DNA of 64,000 nucleotides from Myxococcales bacterium (GTDB lineage Bacteria > Myxococcota > Myxococcia > Myxococcales > JAJYLH01), in the NCBI GenBank assembly GCA_021787845.1, contig JAJYLH010000008.1, positions 62,001-126,000 on the forward strand, written 5' to 3'. Made by a program: the position numbers and the translations under genes. Position 1 is the first letter of the stretch, and the number at the start of each line of letters is the position of its first letter. Positions 26,415-35,140 of this stretch are shown piece by piece. Under the pieces are notes generated by a model. That model was not told the origin of the DNA and did no database searches. It worked only from the letters and a program-made list of their open reading frames with translations.

Positions 26415-28052
26415 CTAGTGCATTCGCCAGCACCAGGGCTGGCTCCAGGTCAGATGGCCGCACGGTGGCTTGGCTCTCTCAGCCCGCGAGGCGGCCTCGG
26501 AGCGGTCGCCGGGCGGCTGAATCAGCAACACGCCGGCGGCTGAAAGCACGTAAATTCCCTTCTCGGTGGCGACTGCGGCTTCGGGCTTGGCGCCGACCTT
26601 CCAGCTACCGTCCTGCGTGCAGTCGGGGCGAAGGAGGCGCACGGTGCCGCCGATGTAGTCGATAAGGACGATGCGTTGGCGATAGGGTTCCCACCTGACC
26701 GTCGACTGGAACGGCACCCCGCAGAGGCGTCGGGCCTTGTGCGTCGACAAGTCGAACGTCCAAAGGGCGCCGGTCACATCGGTCGTCAGATACGCGAGGT
26801 CGTCCTGCGGCGTCCGAAGGGCGACCGATCCCGAGAGAAACGGCAGCCGGGCATGCCAGAGCACACGCAAGGACGGAGCGTCCATGAGGGCGACAAAGCC
26901 GCCACCCACATGGCCGCCGCTCACGAGAAACGTGTGGGGAGCGGGCCCCGGCCCCATATCACAGCATTGGTCGCCCACCTCGGCGATGCCAACCGATTGG
27001 AGGTTCACGCCCTGCGCCGGTCCCGGGTCAGAGACGTCGACGGTGACCACGGTCGGGTTGATGCTCATCGCCACCACGGCATCCGGCGGCACCGCGACGG
27101 CCGCGCCGGATTCGGAAAAGCGCCCGAGTCCGAACTTATCGACGCTCACCTCGGCGACCGTGGACAGGTCACTCTTTCGTGCCACCACGATGGCTTTGGA
27201 GAACCACGAATAGTAAGCGAAGCGGTCGGACCCTGGCGCGACCGCGAGCGAGCGGGTTTGGTTCGCACGCAGCCAGATCGGGCGCCCGCCGCCCAGGGGG
27301 ATCCGCCAGACGTTCGGCTGGTGCAGTTGGTTGTCACCGAGTGTCTGGCCCAGGGTTGCCCAGGCCACCTGCTGTCGCTCGGAGACCGCGAGAGCGCGCG
27401 GGTAGTGCCAGGCGACGCGCTCCGCCTTGGGCAGCGCCTGGGCATCGAACAGGACATGGACGCCCGGTTGTCGCTCGAGATCGGCTCGCGTCGGCTGCGG
27501 CAGGACGACGTGATAGAAGACGACGAGAAGGCCGTAGAGCAAGCCGATCGGCATCAGCATCACCACGATGCCGCGCAACTGCCGGAGGCGCACGACCAGG
27601 ACTTCGACTGTCGCAAGCCACAGAAGCGCGGCGATGGCCGTGAGCCATGGGGTGTAGGCCATGAAGTGGAGGCCGCGCCAGGGGATGCCGCACCACGCGC
27701 CCCGAAAGAACACGCTGTCGGTATGGTAGGGAAATTCGACCAAGAGATAGACGAACGCGGTCCACAAGGAGAGTCGTCCGACCAGGCCGAGCGCGAGGAG
27801 AATCCGAGCGAGCAAGCCGCGGCGCGCCGCGCGGAGGCCCTCGGCACGCCCTTCGACCTGCCAAGTCACCCCGAGCTCGGCACACGCCAGAACGCCGAGC
27901 ACCATCCATGTGGCGGCGGGACCGACCGTGCGCGAGCCGAGGCGCAACCACTGAACCCAGGCGACGGCGACCGCCGCCAGGGAATAGAACACAAGCAGAA
28001 GGACGCGTACCCGAAGCCGTTCGCGCCCCAAGAAAGCCGGTCTACTCTCCAT
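26415..28052 (-). CDS. Polytopic membrane protein with C-terminal beta-propeller-like domain
   Basis: A 545-residue protein not belonging to a family I recognise. From the ATG at 28052 (a GTG 17 codons earlier is possible) it has about five or six hydrophobic segments in the first 220 residues (VLLLVFYSLAAVAVAWVQWL, IVVMLMPIGLLYGLLVVFYH and others). It is followed by about 330 residues of beta-rich, repeat-like sequence (RIPLGGGRPIWL, VAPGSDRFAYYSW, WTFDLSTHKARRLCG), as in WD40/YVTN-type propellers. The same architecture recurs in the gene at 38445-39998. It could be a surface sensor or scaffold of the locus. It lies 230 bp from the SPASM enzyme and 180 bp from the next radical SAM gene, all on the same strand. 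Confidence 0.75.
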   Translation of the reverse strand: MESRPAFLGRERLRVRVLLLVFYSLAAVAVAWVQWLRLGSRTVGPAATWMVLGVLACAELGVTWQVEGRAEGLRAARRGLLARILLALGLVGRLSLWTAFVYLLVEFPYHTDSVFFRGAWCGIPWRGLHFMAYTPWLTAIAALLWLATVEVLVVRLRQLRGIVVMLMPIGLLYGLLVVFYHVVLPQPTRADLERQPGVHVLFDAQALPKAERVAWHYPRALAVSERQQVAWATLGQTLGDNQLHQPNVWRIPLGGGRPIWLRANQTRSLAVAPGSDRFAYYSWFSKAIVVARKSDLSTVAEVSVDKFGLGRFSESGAAVAVPPDAVVAMSINPTVVTVDVSDPGPAQGVNLQSVGIAEVGDQCCDMGPGPAPHTFLVSGGHVGGGFVALMDAPSLRVLWHARLPFLSGSVALRTPQDDLAYLTTDVTGALWTFDLSTHKARRLCGVPFQSTVRWEPYRQRIVLIDYIGGTVRLLRPDCTQDGSWKVGAKPEAAVATEKGIYVLSAAGVLLIQPPGDRSEAASRAERAKPPCGHLTWSQPWCWRMH

Positions 28053-28232
28053 GTCGTCCCTTGTCGCATCCCAAGTCAGAGCGACCCCCAGCGATGCTCG
28101 CACACCGGCCTCGGGGGCGCAACGCGAGAGTCCGCGCGACGAACCGTGTCACCGAGCGAGAGCATGCCTCTTGATGAAGCCCGGCGGCAGAAAAGGCAGG
28201 AATCGGGCGCCCGGCAGATCCCTGATGCGAGC

Positions 28233-29765
28233 TCATCCATCGTACCACGCGGGCCGGACCAGGCGGGTGTAGTTGTCGTGGCGGAAAGGGTTCAAGCGCT
28301 GTCGGAGGGAGTCGATGAACACCCGGGCGCTGACCAGGGTGAACCAGGAGTACATGTTCCGTCGATAGGCGGTGCGGGAAAGCAGTCCCTTGACCAGCCA
28401 GGCTGGGCGGACGAACTCCCTCGCCATCTCGATCATGGCCAGGTCGATCTCGTCGCGGGACATGTGTTCTGACGCCATCACCGGCGTGGAGAGGTCGAAG
28501 TAGTCGAAGTCCTCGATCTCCAGCCAACCCTTGGCCTTGGCCTCGTTCCACAGGGCGGTGCCCGGGAAAGGCGTGGCCGGATGAAACGCCGGGTAGTCGG
28601 CGTCGATGCGCCTGGCGAACTCCAACTGCCGTCGCAGCGTGGCGGGCGTCTCGTGGCGCACCCCGACGATGAAGGTCGCCTGTCGAAAGACCTCCGGGTA
28701 CTTGCGCTTGAGGAGATCGAACGTCTGGACCGAGCGGCTGTTCGAGTAGAAGGGCTTGCCCCATCCCTCCAGGTCGTCGTCCTCGGCCCGCTCCACCCCG
28801 ATGCAGACATGGCGTAGACCGCTGCGGACCAATTTCTCGAACACGCCGTTCTTCTCATCGCGCAGCACCAGGTCCGCGCGCATGAACGCGAACCAGTTCA
28901 GCGGCCAGCCCTTGCGCAGGAGAGCCGTCGCGAATTCGTCGTTCCACTTGGAGTTGATGTTGAAGGCCGGGTCGACGAACACCAGACACCGCTGGCCGTG
29001 TTTCTTGTAGAGGACCTCGATTTCGGCGACGGTCCGTTCCACCGATTTCGTCCGCCACCGCGCCGAGAGCGTCTCGCACCCGTCGGGGCCCTGCTTGCGG
29101 TCGGCCATCTGGGTCCACCACACGCAGAACGAGCACTGCGCCGCGCATCCCCGGCTGTGATGAATGGTAGCTCCCCCGGGGCTGAAAAGAAGCTTCGCCT
29201 GGCCGTACTTCGACATCGGCATCAGGTCGTAGGCCGGCATCGGCAGGGAGTCGAGGTCGGCGATCAGCGCCCGGGGTTTGGTTGTCTCCACCTTCCCGTC
29301 TCGAAGAAATGAGACCCCATCGACCTGCCGGGCCGCGGCGGGGTCGCCGTCGCGTAGCGTCCGCACCAACTCGAGCAAGGTGATTTCGCCCTCGCCCCGA
29401 ACGATGAAGTCGATGGGGTGGCGTGGCAGGTACAGCTCCCCGAGGTTCGTGAAGTGGGCACCCCCGAGCACGGTGACGATGTCCGGGTCGATTCGCTTGA
29501 CCAGCTCCACGAGCTTGAGAACCTCGCCCGCGTAGAGCGCGTGGTTCTCACCCGCGCCGACGACGTCCGGGCGGAAAGCGCGAATCCGCGCTTCGAGCGA
29601 CCTCCATCCGACCTTCTCGGGCATGCAATCCAGAACCTGGACCTCGATTCCGTCCTCGCGCAGGACGGCGGCCAGGCTGGGTAACGACTGGGGAAGAAGA
29701 TAGTTGTCCTCCTCATTCATGTAAGGCCAGAGGAGCCGTGGAGGCGAAACCAGTAGGACCTTCAT
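28233..29765 (-). CDS. B12-binding domain radical SAM protein 3
   Basis: A 510-residue B12-type radical SAM protein. MKVLLVSPPRLLWPY opens a cobalamin-binding-like domain (1-190) with VRGEGEITLLELVRTL. The cluster motif lies in RGCAAQCSFCVWW (about 203-211). Later blocks FVDPAFNIN, CIGVERAEDDDLEGW and FPGTALW fit the superfamily. The sequence between the cluster and FVDPAF is somewhat longer than in the paralogues here. Its product and substrate are unknown; it sits at the head of a minus-strand series with the propeller-like membrane protein and the SPASM enzyme. Confidence 0.9.
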   Translation of the reverse strand: MKVLLVSPPRLLWPYMNEEDNYLLPQSLPSLAAVLREDGIEVQVLDCMPEKVGWRSLEARIRAFRPDVVGAGENHALYAGEVLKLVELVKRIDPDIVTVLGGAHFTNLGELYLPRHPIDFIVRGEGEITLLELVRTLRDGDPAAARQVDGVSFLRDGKVETTKPRALIADLDSLPMPAYDLMPMSKYGQAKLLFSPGGATIHHSRGCAAQCSFCVWWTQMADRKQGPDGCETLSARWRTKSVERTVAEIEVLYKKHGQRCLVFVDPAFNINSKWNDEFATALLRKGWPLNWFAFMRADLVLRDEKNGVFEKLVRSGLRHVCIGVERAEDDDLEGWGKPFYSNSRSVQTFDLLKRKYPEVFRQATFIVGVRHETPATLRRQLEFARRIDADYPAFHPATPFPGTALWNEAKAKGWLEIEDFDYFDLSTPVMASEHMSRDEIDLAMIEMAREFVRPAWLVKGLLSRTAYRRNMYSWFTLVSARVFIDSLRQRLNPFRHDNYTRLVRPAWYDG

Positions 29766-29927
29766 TTCGGTCCGATCTCCTTACGGTCATGGAGCGCAAT
29801 GGACGAGCGCACCCGGGTCGCCGACGAACGATCGAGAATCGAGCCGCCGAGATCACCCCTCGGCGTTTTCGCGAGCCTATCGTCCTTCGTGGCGCCTGTC
29901 AACGCTCACGATCCGAACGTGCCAGGG

Positions 29928-31244
29928 CTACTCGTCCGTGGTCGAGGTCCCGGAGGTTTCGTCGAGCGCGTCCGCGTCCGAGGGTTCCGCGCCGATCAAA
30001 GCGTCGAGCGAACCCTTCACGTCCCAGCGAAAGACATCCCCGCTCACCAGGCCATCGAGCGTTTCTCCAGTTTGCCGCGCCATCCGGCCGCGGGCTTTTT
30101 CCTCCACCCGCAACGCCTTTTCCGCGGCGTGGTCACAGTACTTGCAATCGGCGCAGGACCGTTCGAAGCAGTCATTTCGCACGAAGTAGTCGAGAAAGCC
30201 GTCGAGCTTTCGGTTGTCCAGATAGAAGCCATCCGTCTTGGCGATCTTCGAGGCCGAACGGCGGAGCTTGACCACGTTCACGAGCCTCGGCCTCAGGTAG
30301 TAGCGCACCTGCCTCCAGAGCGCCTGGTATCCCCAGGCGCCGACGGTCCGGTTCGCCGGGAAGCCGAGCAGCTCGAAAAGGTTCCCGTCGAAGCGCCGTT
30401 GCCGGTAGGCGTCGACGATCTGTCCGATCTGCGGAGTCACCATGATCCGATTGACCAGCTTCAGCCGGTCGATGCCCAGGTCTTCGTAGGCGCCCTGGTC
30501 CTCCGGCCGAATCCAGGCGGCGCGGAGGAAGTTCGCCGGGGTTCGCAACGCGTCGTTCAAACAGTGCAGACGACAGTAGTCGAGCACGAAGCCGTGGAGC
30601 GGGTGTCCCTCCTGGGAGGCGTGCCCTTCGATGATCCCATGGTAGTGATCGTACGGACACTGGTGGACGCAGAGCAGGTTCCCAATCACCTGGAGCTCGA
30701 TGTCCACCGCGCGTCGAATCGCCGCCATCGTCTTGAAGCTCCGGCCCACCCCGGTGACCGAGAGCGTGATGCAGTCGGCGCCCAAGTCCTGCCAACGTCT
30801 CGCGCGCTGGGGGTTGGCCACGCCGGCAAAGGTCGAGACCGACACCTCCAAGCGGGGATGATGGCGCTTGACGAGCTCCAAGAGGTAGGGGATGGTGACC
30901 GTCACCTCGTCAGCGCCGGCCTGATCGATCCACTCGAGCAGACTGCGCAGCTTGCGCTGGCCGGCCCGGCTGAACTCCTGGTTGTTGAGGCTGGGGGAGT
31001 TGAGCACGTAGTTGAAACGAAGCCCGGCCCGATGGCACTCGGCGATGTGGGCCTCAGCCCGCTTGCGGCTGACCGACGGAAGCAGCACCGGCGAGCGGCC
31101 TCCTCCGACGAAATCCACCGGCAGTCGGGCATAGATGCTGTGCGCCCGTGGTCCTTTCACCCGCTCCACCAGATCCGGCTGAAAATTCGAGGGGATGACG
31201 AGCTTCATGGGCGAGCGCTCTCTCGATGCGGGTGTCCGACTCAT
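29928..31244 (-). CDS. Peptidase U32-family-like protein
   Basis: A 438-residue protein related to the U32 family (TrhP/RlhA/UbiU-type, mostly O2-independent hydroxylases using prephenate and an Fe-S cluster, not true peptidases). It shows the early GGGRSP and YVLNSPSLNN blocks and the central EVSVSTFAGV. Cys pairs occur in LLCVHQCPYDH and DYCRLHC, plus a C-terminal CFERSCADCKYC cluster that may bind further metal. The ATG at 31244 has AAGGAG six bases upstream; the conserved start MKLVIPSNF at 31208 is the alternative. It lies between a radical SAM gene and a methyltransferase. The substrate is unknown. Confidence 0.75.
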   Translation of the reverse strand: MSRTPASRERSPMKLVIPSNFQPDLVERVKGPRAHSIYARLPVDFVGGGRSPVLLPSVSRKRAEAHIAECHRAGLRFNYVLNSPSLNNQEFSRAGQRKLRSLLEWIDQAGADEVTVTIPYLLELVKRHHPRLEVSVSTFAGVANPQRARRWQDLGADCITLSVTGVGRSFKTMAAIRRAVDIELQVIGNLLCVHQCPYDHYHGIIEGHASQEGHPLHGFVLDYCRLHCLNDALRTPANFLRAAWIRPEDQGAYEDLGIDRLKLVNRIMVTPQIGQIVDAYRQRRFDGNLFELLGFPANRTVGAWGYQALWRQVRYYLRPRLVNVVKLRRSASKIAKTDGFYLDNRKLDGFLDYFVRNDCFERSCADCKYCDHAAEKALRVEEKARGRMARQTGETLDGLVSGDVFRWDVKGSLDALIGAEPSDADALDETSGTSTTDE

Positions 31245-31314
31245 GTGAAGCTCCTTCTCCCGACACCAGACTCCGCCGCGACGCCTCGCTGCCGTTCTGC
31301 TCGCCGTTGCGACG

Positions 31315-31869
31315 CTAGCACGAACCGCCCCCTCGACCAATCGCCGACCGGGCGCTCAACCGGTGGACCTGGAAGTTCACCGGAATCCGGAGCGGAAAGA
31401 ACCGGTGCGATAGCGGCATCCATGCGAGATGATCCTTTCGGCCGAGATGCTCGAAGCGCCCTTGAGAAAGGCGCTCGATCTCCAGGGAACCGAACGGAGA
31501 AACGTTGACGAAGAGGGCGCTGGCGATCCGGTCCCACCAACGCCGGGGCGTTCTCTCTCCCATCCCGACCAGCAGGAGATTTCCTCCCGGGCGGAGAACC
31601 CGGTGCACTTCCCGAAGATAGCGCTCCCGCCGCTTGCGTCCTTCGATGTGGTGGAGGCAGCCGCGGTCGGAAACCAAGTCGAAGGTCTTCTCGCGAAAAG
31701 GCAGGGCCAAGCTGTCGGCGGCGAGGTAGCCAATGATGCCGGCGCGCGAAAAACTCGCCGCCATCTGTGCTGCCTCCACCACGTAATCGACCCCAACGAA
31801 GTCCATCCCGGTCATGCCTTGGAGCCGCCGGGTGAAACCGCCCGCACCGCTTCCCAAGTCCAAAGCCAT
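31315..31869 (-). CDS. Class I SAM-dependent methyltransferase, N terminus frameshifted
   Basis: The open frame from ATG 31869 gives 184 residues beginning right at motif I (LDLGSGAGGF). VHRVLRPGGNLLLVG follows as in class I methyltransferases. The family normally has 40-50 residues before motif I. Upstream in the same frame, without a start codon, the DNA encodes WEELDYLPTIQLLLSDLLPP. Before that, in another frame, an ATG at 32017 opens MFFIGKGREPNWLDTLLPWL. Removing one base near 31950 would join them into a protein of about 230 residues. So this is either a single-base frameshift in the genome or a sequencing error. The acyltransferase gene lies upstream on the same strand. Confidence 0.75.
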   Translation of the reverse strand: MALDLGSGAGGFTRRLQGMTGMDFVGVDYVVEAAQMAASFSRAGIIGYLAADSLALPFREKTFDLVSDRGCLHHIEGRKRRERYLREVHRVLRPGGNLLLVGMGERTPRRWWDRIASALFVNVSPFGSLEIERLSQGRFEHLGRKDHLAWMPLSHRFFPLRIPVNFQVHRLSARSAIGRGGGSC

Positions 31870-32169
31870 ACCGGCCTTCGGCGGCAGGAGGTCGGACAGC
31901 AGCAGTTGGATGGTGGGCAGGTAATCCAGCTCCTCCCAAGGGCCGGGCCTACCGCCTCAGCCACGGTAGTAACGTGTCCAACCAGTTTGGTTCACGACCT
32001 TTCCCAATGAAGAACATCCACCATCGACCGGACGTTTCGCCGCTGTGATCGACCGCCTTCCCGCTGAAATCTCGGGTCCGCTGCCCATGAGCAACTCGCG
32101 CGCCGGTGGCGCGGTGGCGACGCGATACCGAAATGTCGGCATGGCTGTCTGGGCTGCCTCCCTGGCGCG
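31870..32169. other. Out-of-frame 5' part of the methyltransferase plus spacer
   Basis: 31870-32017 holds the displaced N-terminal coding sequence of the methyltransferase (see the preceding entry). 32018-32169 shows nothing convincing. Confidence 0.5.
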
Positions 32170-32670
32170 TCAGGTGCCGGCGTGCGAGGCGCGCGCTGGC
32201 CGGGCTGGGTTCCCATAGACCACCGCTCCCGCTGGCACGTCATGCGTGACGACCGCTCCGGCGCCGACCAAGGCTCCCGCACCAATCCGCACCCCGCATC
32301 GGATCGTCGCCCCGGAGCCGATCGAGGCGCCGCGCTCCACCACGGTCTCCTCGAGGGTCCAGTCGCCGTCGCCCGCAATTTCGCCGTTGGCCGTGGTCGC
32401 CCTGGGAAACCGGTCGTTCGTAAAGATGACGTGGTGTCCGACGAACACCTCGTCTTCGATGCGCACGCCCGTGCAAAGGAACGAGTGAGACGAGATCTTG
32501 CAGGCCCGGCCGATGTGCACCCCACGCTGGATCTCGACGAACGCGCCGATGCGGGAGCCGTCGCCGATGACGCACTCGTACGCGTTGACGAACGCGGCAA
32601 ACCGTACGCCCTCCCCGACCTCGACCGCACGCAGCACGCACTTCGGGTCGTCTACATCGAGGCGTTTCAT
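32170..32670 (-). CDS. Left-handed beta-helix acyltransferase (WlbB/WbpD-like)
   Basis: A 166-residue hexapeptide-repeat acetyltransferase with imperfect [LIV]-G-x4 repeats throughout (IGDGSRIGAFVEI, IGRACKISSH, IGSGATIRCGVRIGAGALVGAGAVV). The loop VIFTNDRFPRA is typical of the N-acetyltransferases that acetylate the 3-amino group of UDP-2-acetamido-3-amino sugars (WlbB, WbpD). Full-length for the family. It ends in the usual VYGNPARPAR. With the divergent Gfo/Idh dehydrogenase and DegT aminotransferases it would complete a three-step route to a 3-acetamido-3-deoxy nucleotide sugar; the exact sugar is inferred only. Confidence 0.88.
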   Translation of the reverse strand: MKRLDVDDPKCVLRAVEVGEGVRFAAFVNAYECVIGDGSRIGAFVEIQRGVHIGRACKISSHSFLCTGVRIEDEVFVGHHVIFTNDRFPRATTANGEIAGDGDWTLEETVVERGASIGSGATIRCGVRIGAGALVGAGAVVTHDVPAGAVVYGNPARPARASHAGT

Positions 32671-33259
32671 GGGAGTGCTCCTCAGCGAAAGCGGCCACCC
32701 GGCACCGACGGCCGGGGATGGACCTTAGCCCAGCTTCGGCAGGAGCGCCAGAGGTCGGAAATCGGGCGCCGGCAGAGCCCGCGCGTGGACCGCGTTCATC
32801 CTGAAGAACCACTGGGAGGGAAGTGCCCGGAACGAGAACGACGCTCACGGCTTGCCGTGCTCGGGGTGGTCGGGATCGATGCGGGTCGCAGGCTGGCCCG
32901 ACCGGAACGGTGGCCGAGGATTCGCCGAGACCTGCCTGGTCCGGCGCTCCCATGCCCGCCTGCCTCAGCACCCCCCGAGCAAGACGCACCGATTCTGGCG
33001 GAACGCCGGGATCCAGGAATAGGGTCGACCCGAGACCTCGTGGTCGGCCCTGACCAAGCAAGGAGAAGACGTCGGGCTTCCCGCGTGGCGCCAGCGACCC
33101 CACTGACACTTGAAGGCGAGAGTCTGGCGGAGTATGAGAGGGGCGCTCGCATGGGGCGAGCGGCATGACCGGGGCGTCCGCGACACCGGATCGCTCCCAC
33201 CGGACGCGAGCAGGCGGAAGGGACTTGCCTGCTTTGGCGCGGGGTCGACAGAGCTCGAG
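32671..33259. other. Divergent intergenic region
   Basis: These 589 bp separate the divergent acyltransferase and dehydrogenase genes and should hold both promoters. Overlapping long frames on both strands are Arg/Pro-rich and lack family features. I see no convincing gene or repeat. Confidence 0.5.
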
Positions 33260-34264
33260 ATGCGCGCGGCCGTCATCGGATACGGATACTGGGGACCGAA
33301 GCTGGCGCGGAATATCGCCGCCTGCGAGGGATGCGAGGTGGAGGTGGTTGCCGAGGTGAACCCGGCGCGCCTCGACCGTGCGCGCAGGGACGGCTACGCC
33401 CGGCTGTGCACGAGCGACGCCGAGGCGGCCATCGACGACCCTCGCGTCGACGCCGTCGTCGTCGCCGTGCCCGTGACCCGGCACTTCGAGATCGCGCGGG
33501 CGGCGCTCGCAGCGGGGAAGCACGTGTTGGTCGAGAAGCCCATGGCGCGATCGGTGGCGGAGGCAGAGTCCCTCATCGCGCTCGCGACAGCGCGGCGGCG
33601 CGTCCTGATGGTCGACCACACGTTCGCGTATTCGGGCGCGGTGGAGTTGATTCGCCGCTTGATCGACGAGGGAAAGCTGGGCGCGCTGACGCATTTCGAC
33701 TCCACGCGGATGAACCTGGGAATCGTGCAGGAAGACGTCAGTGTTCTCTGGGACCTCGCCGCGCACGACCTGTCGATTCTGGCGTTCCTCCACGATGAGC
33801 ACCCCCTCCGCGTCCACGCGACCGGGGGCTGTGGTCCGCCCGGCCAGCCCCACGTCGGCCATTTGACGCTGGAGTACGACTCTGGCTTTCACGCTCACGT
33901 CGGCGTCTCGTGGATCTCGCCTGTCAAGCTCCGTCCGACGCTCATCGGCGGAAAGCGTCGGAGCATCCTCTACGACGACCTCCATCCGAGCGAGAAGGTG
34001 CGCGTCTACGACATCGGGCCGGAGATCCGGTCCGACGACGACCGGTCGCGGAGGGCTTTCGAGTTGCGCGCGAGCGACGTCTGGGTTCCGCTGGTGAGCC
34101 AGCACGAGCCGCTGGCGCACGTGGTCGGCGACTTCGTCTCGGCGTGCTCGCAAGGGACGCTTCCCCGTGCCAGCATGTCGAGCGGGCTGTGGGTCGTGCG
34201 CGTCCTCGCCGCTGCGGATGAGTCGCTGGCCCGCGGCGGAAGCCCGGTGACGATCGAATGGTGA
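33260..34264 (+). CDS. Gfo/Idh/MocA-family oxidoreductase (WlbA-like)
   Basis: A 334-residue NAD(P)-dependent sugar dehydrogenase. The Rossmann motif is GYGYWGPK near residue 6; the substrate-site Lys is in VLVEKPMA (about 90-97), and the second catalytic block is DLAAHDLSI. The ATG at 33260 gives MRAAVIGYGYWG, as in homologues; the frame is open upstream to 33110. In sugar-nucleotide pathways such enzymes oxidise C3 before transamination. It is the first gene of a five-gene plus-strand operon with overlapping ends and would feed the DegT enzymes downstream. Confidence 0.9.
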   Translation: MRAAVIGYGYWGPKLARNIAACEGCEVEVVAEVNPARLDRARRDGYARLCTSDAEAAIDDPRVDAVVVAVPVTRHFEIARAALAAGKHVLVEKPMARSVAEAESLIALATARRRVLMVDHTFAYSGAVELIRRLIDEGKLGALTHFDSTRMNLGIVQEDVSVLWDLAAHDLSILAFLHDEHPLRVHATGGCGPPGQPHVGHLTLEYDSGFHAHVGVSWISPVKLRPTLIGGKRRSILYDDLHPSEKVRVYDIGPEIRSDDDRSRRAFELRASDVWVPLVSQHEPLAHVVGDFVSACSQGTLPRASMSSGLWVVRVLAAADESLARGGSPVTIEW

Positions 34265-35049
34265 CGCCTTCTGGCGATCTGAAGAGGTCCCGAACCGTGA
34301 CATCTCCTCGAGGCCCCATCTTCGACGCCCACTGCCACGCGGGCACCTGGGCCGCCCCGGACTTCCTGGGCCAGGCTTCCGACCCGGGCGAGGTGGCCGG
34401 GACGCTGCTGCGCGCCGGGGTGTCGCGCGCTCTCGTGATGCCGACCGACCAGCGCGACAACGCCGGCCTGCTCGAGTGGGCTCGTGTCTACGAGGGTCCG
34501 CTGTCGCTGCGAATCGCGATGTGGGTGGCGCCAGCGGACAACGGGCTGGTCGAGGATGTCCGGTCGCACCGCGACCAGATCTCAGCGTTGAAGATTCATC
34601 CATCGTTCAGCCGCCGCCGCGTCACCGACCCCGGATTCGCGCCGTTGCTCGAGCTGGCGGGCGAGCTCGCGCTGCCCGTGATCGTGCATTGCGGACGCTG
34701 GCAGGAGATGGCCAGCTTTCGTTTCGCGATCGAGGCGGCGCGGTGCCATGCCGACACCACGTTCGTGCTCGCTCACATGGGCGGCGACCAACCGGCGCTG
34801 GTGGTCGGTGCGGCGGAGGCCATCGCCAGAGAGGGCCTGCGCAACGCGTATCTCGGCACCGAGTGTGTTCGCGAATACTGGGCGATCCAACGGGCGCTCG
34901 CCATCGTCGGCCCGGAGCGCATCGTTTTCGGCAGTGATCACAACCTTCACCACCCGGCCGTCGGCCTCGCGATCATCGATGCCCTCGGCCTGGCGCCGCA
35001 AGTCGAGAGGCGGATCCTTTGGGACAACGCGGTGGCGCTGTTCGGATGA
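34258..35049 (+). CDS. TIM-barrel amidohydrolase-family protein
   Basis: A 263-residue metal-dependent hydrolase of the amidohydrolase-2 type. The metal-binding DAHCH lies near 23-27. Further ligands are His in PVIVHCGRW and in VLAHMGGDQ and Asp in VFGSDHN near 228, and the substrate-loop Lys in ALKIHPSF is present. The ATG at 34258 overlaps the end of the dehydrogenase gene (ATGGTGA); a GTG at 34297 with AGAGG upstream is an alternative start. Such enzymes hydrolyse or decarboxylate small ring compounds or lactones. Its position inside a sugar-nucleotide operon suggests it processes a pathway intermediate, but no substrate can be named. Confidence 0.85.
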   Translation: MVTPSGDLKRSRTVTSPRGPIFDAHCHAGTWAAPDFLGQASDPGEVAGTLLRAGVSRALVMPTDQRDNAGLLEWARVYEGPLSLRIAMWVAPADNGLVEDVRSHRDQISALKIHPSFSRRRVTDPGFAPLLELAGELALPVIVHCGRWQEMASFRFAIEAARCHADTTFVLAHMGGDQPALVVGAAEAIAREGLRNAYLGTECVREYWAIQRALAIVGPERIVFGSDHNLHHPAVGLAIIDALGLAPQVERRILWDNAVALFG

Positions 35050-35140
35050 CCGCGATGTCGGCTTGCCCCAAGGGAGGGCGCGTCAGCCGATGCTGGGCCT
35101 TGCGGATCGAGCCACCGGCGTGCTCGTGAAGGAGCCTGAC

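Noticed and set aside
32240-34603. A 787-codon minus-strand frame across the acyltransferase and dehydrogenase region
   Set aside because: It overlaps two well-supported genes in other frames and has no recognisable domain.
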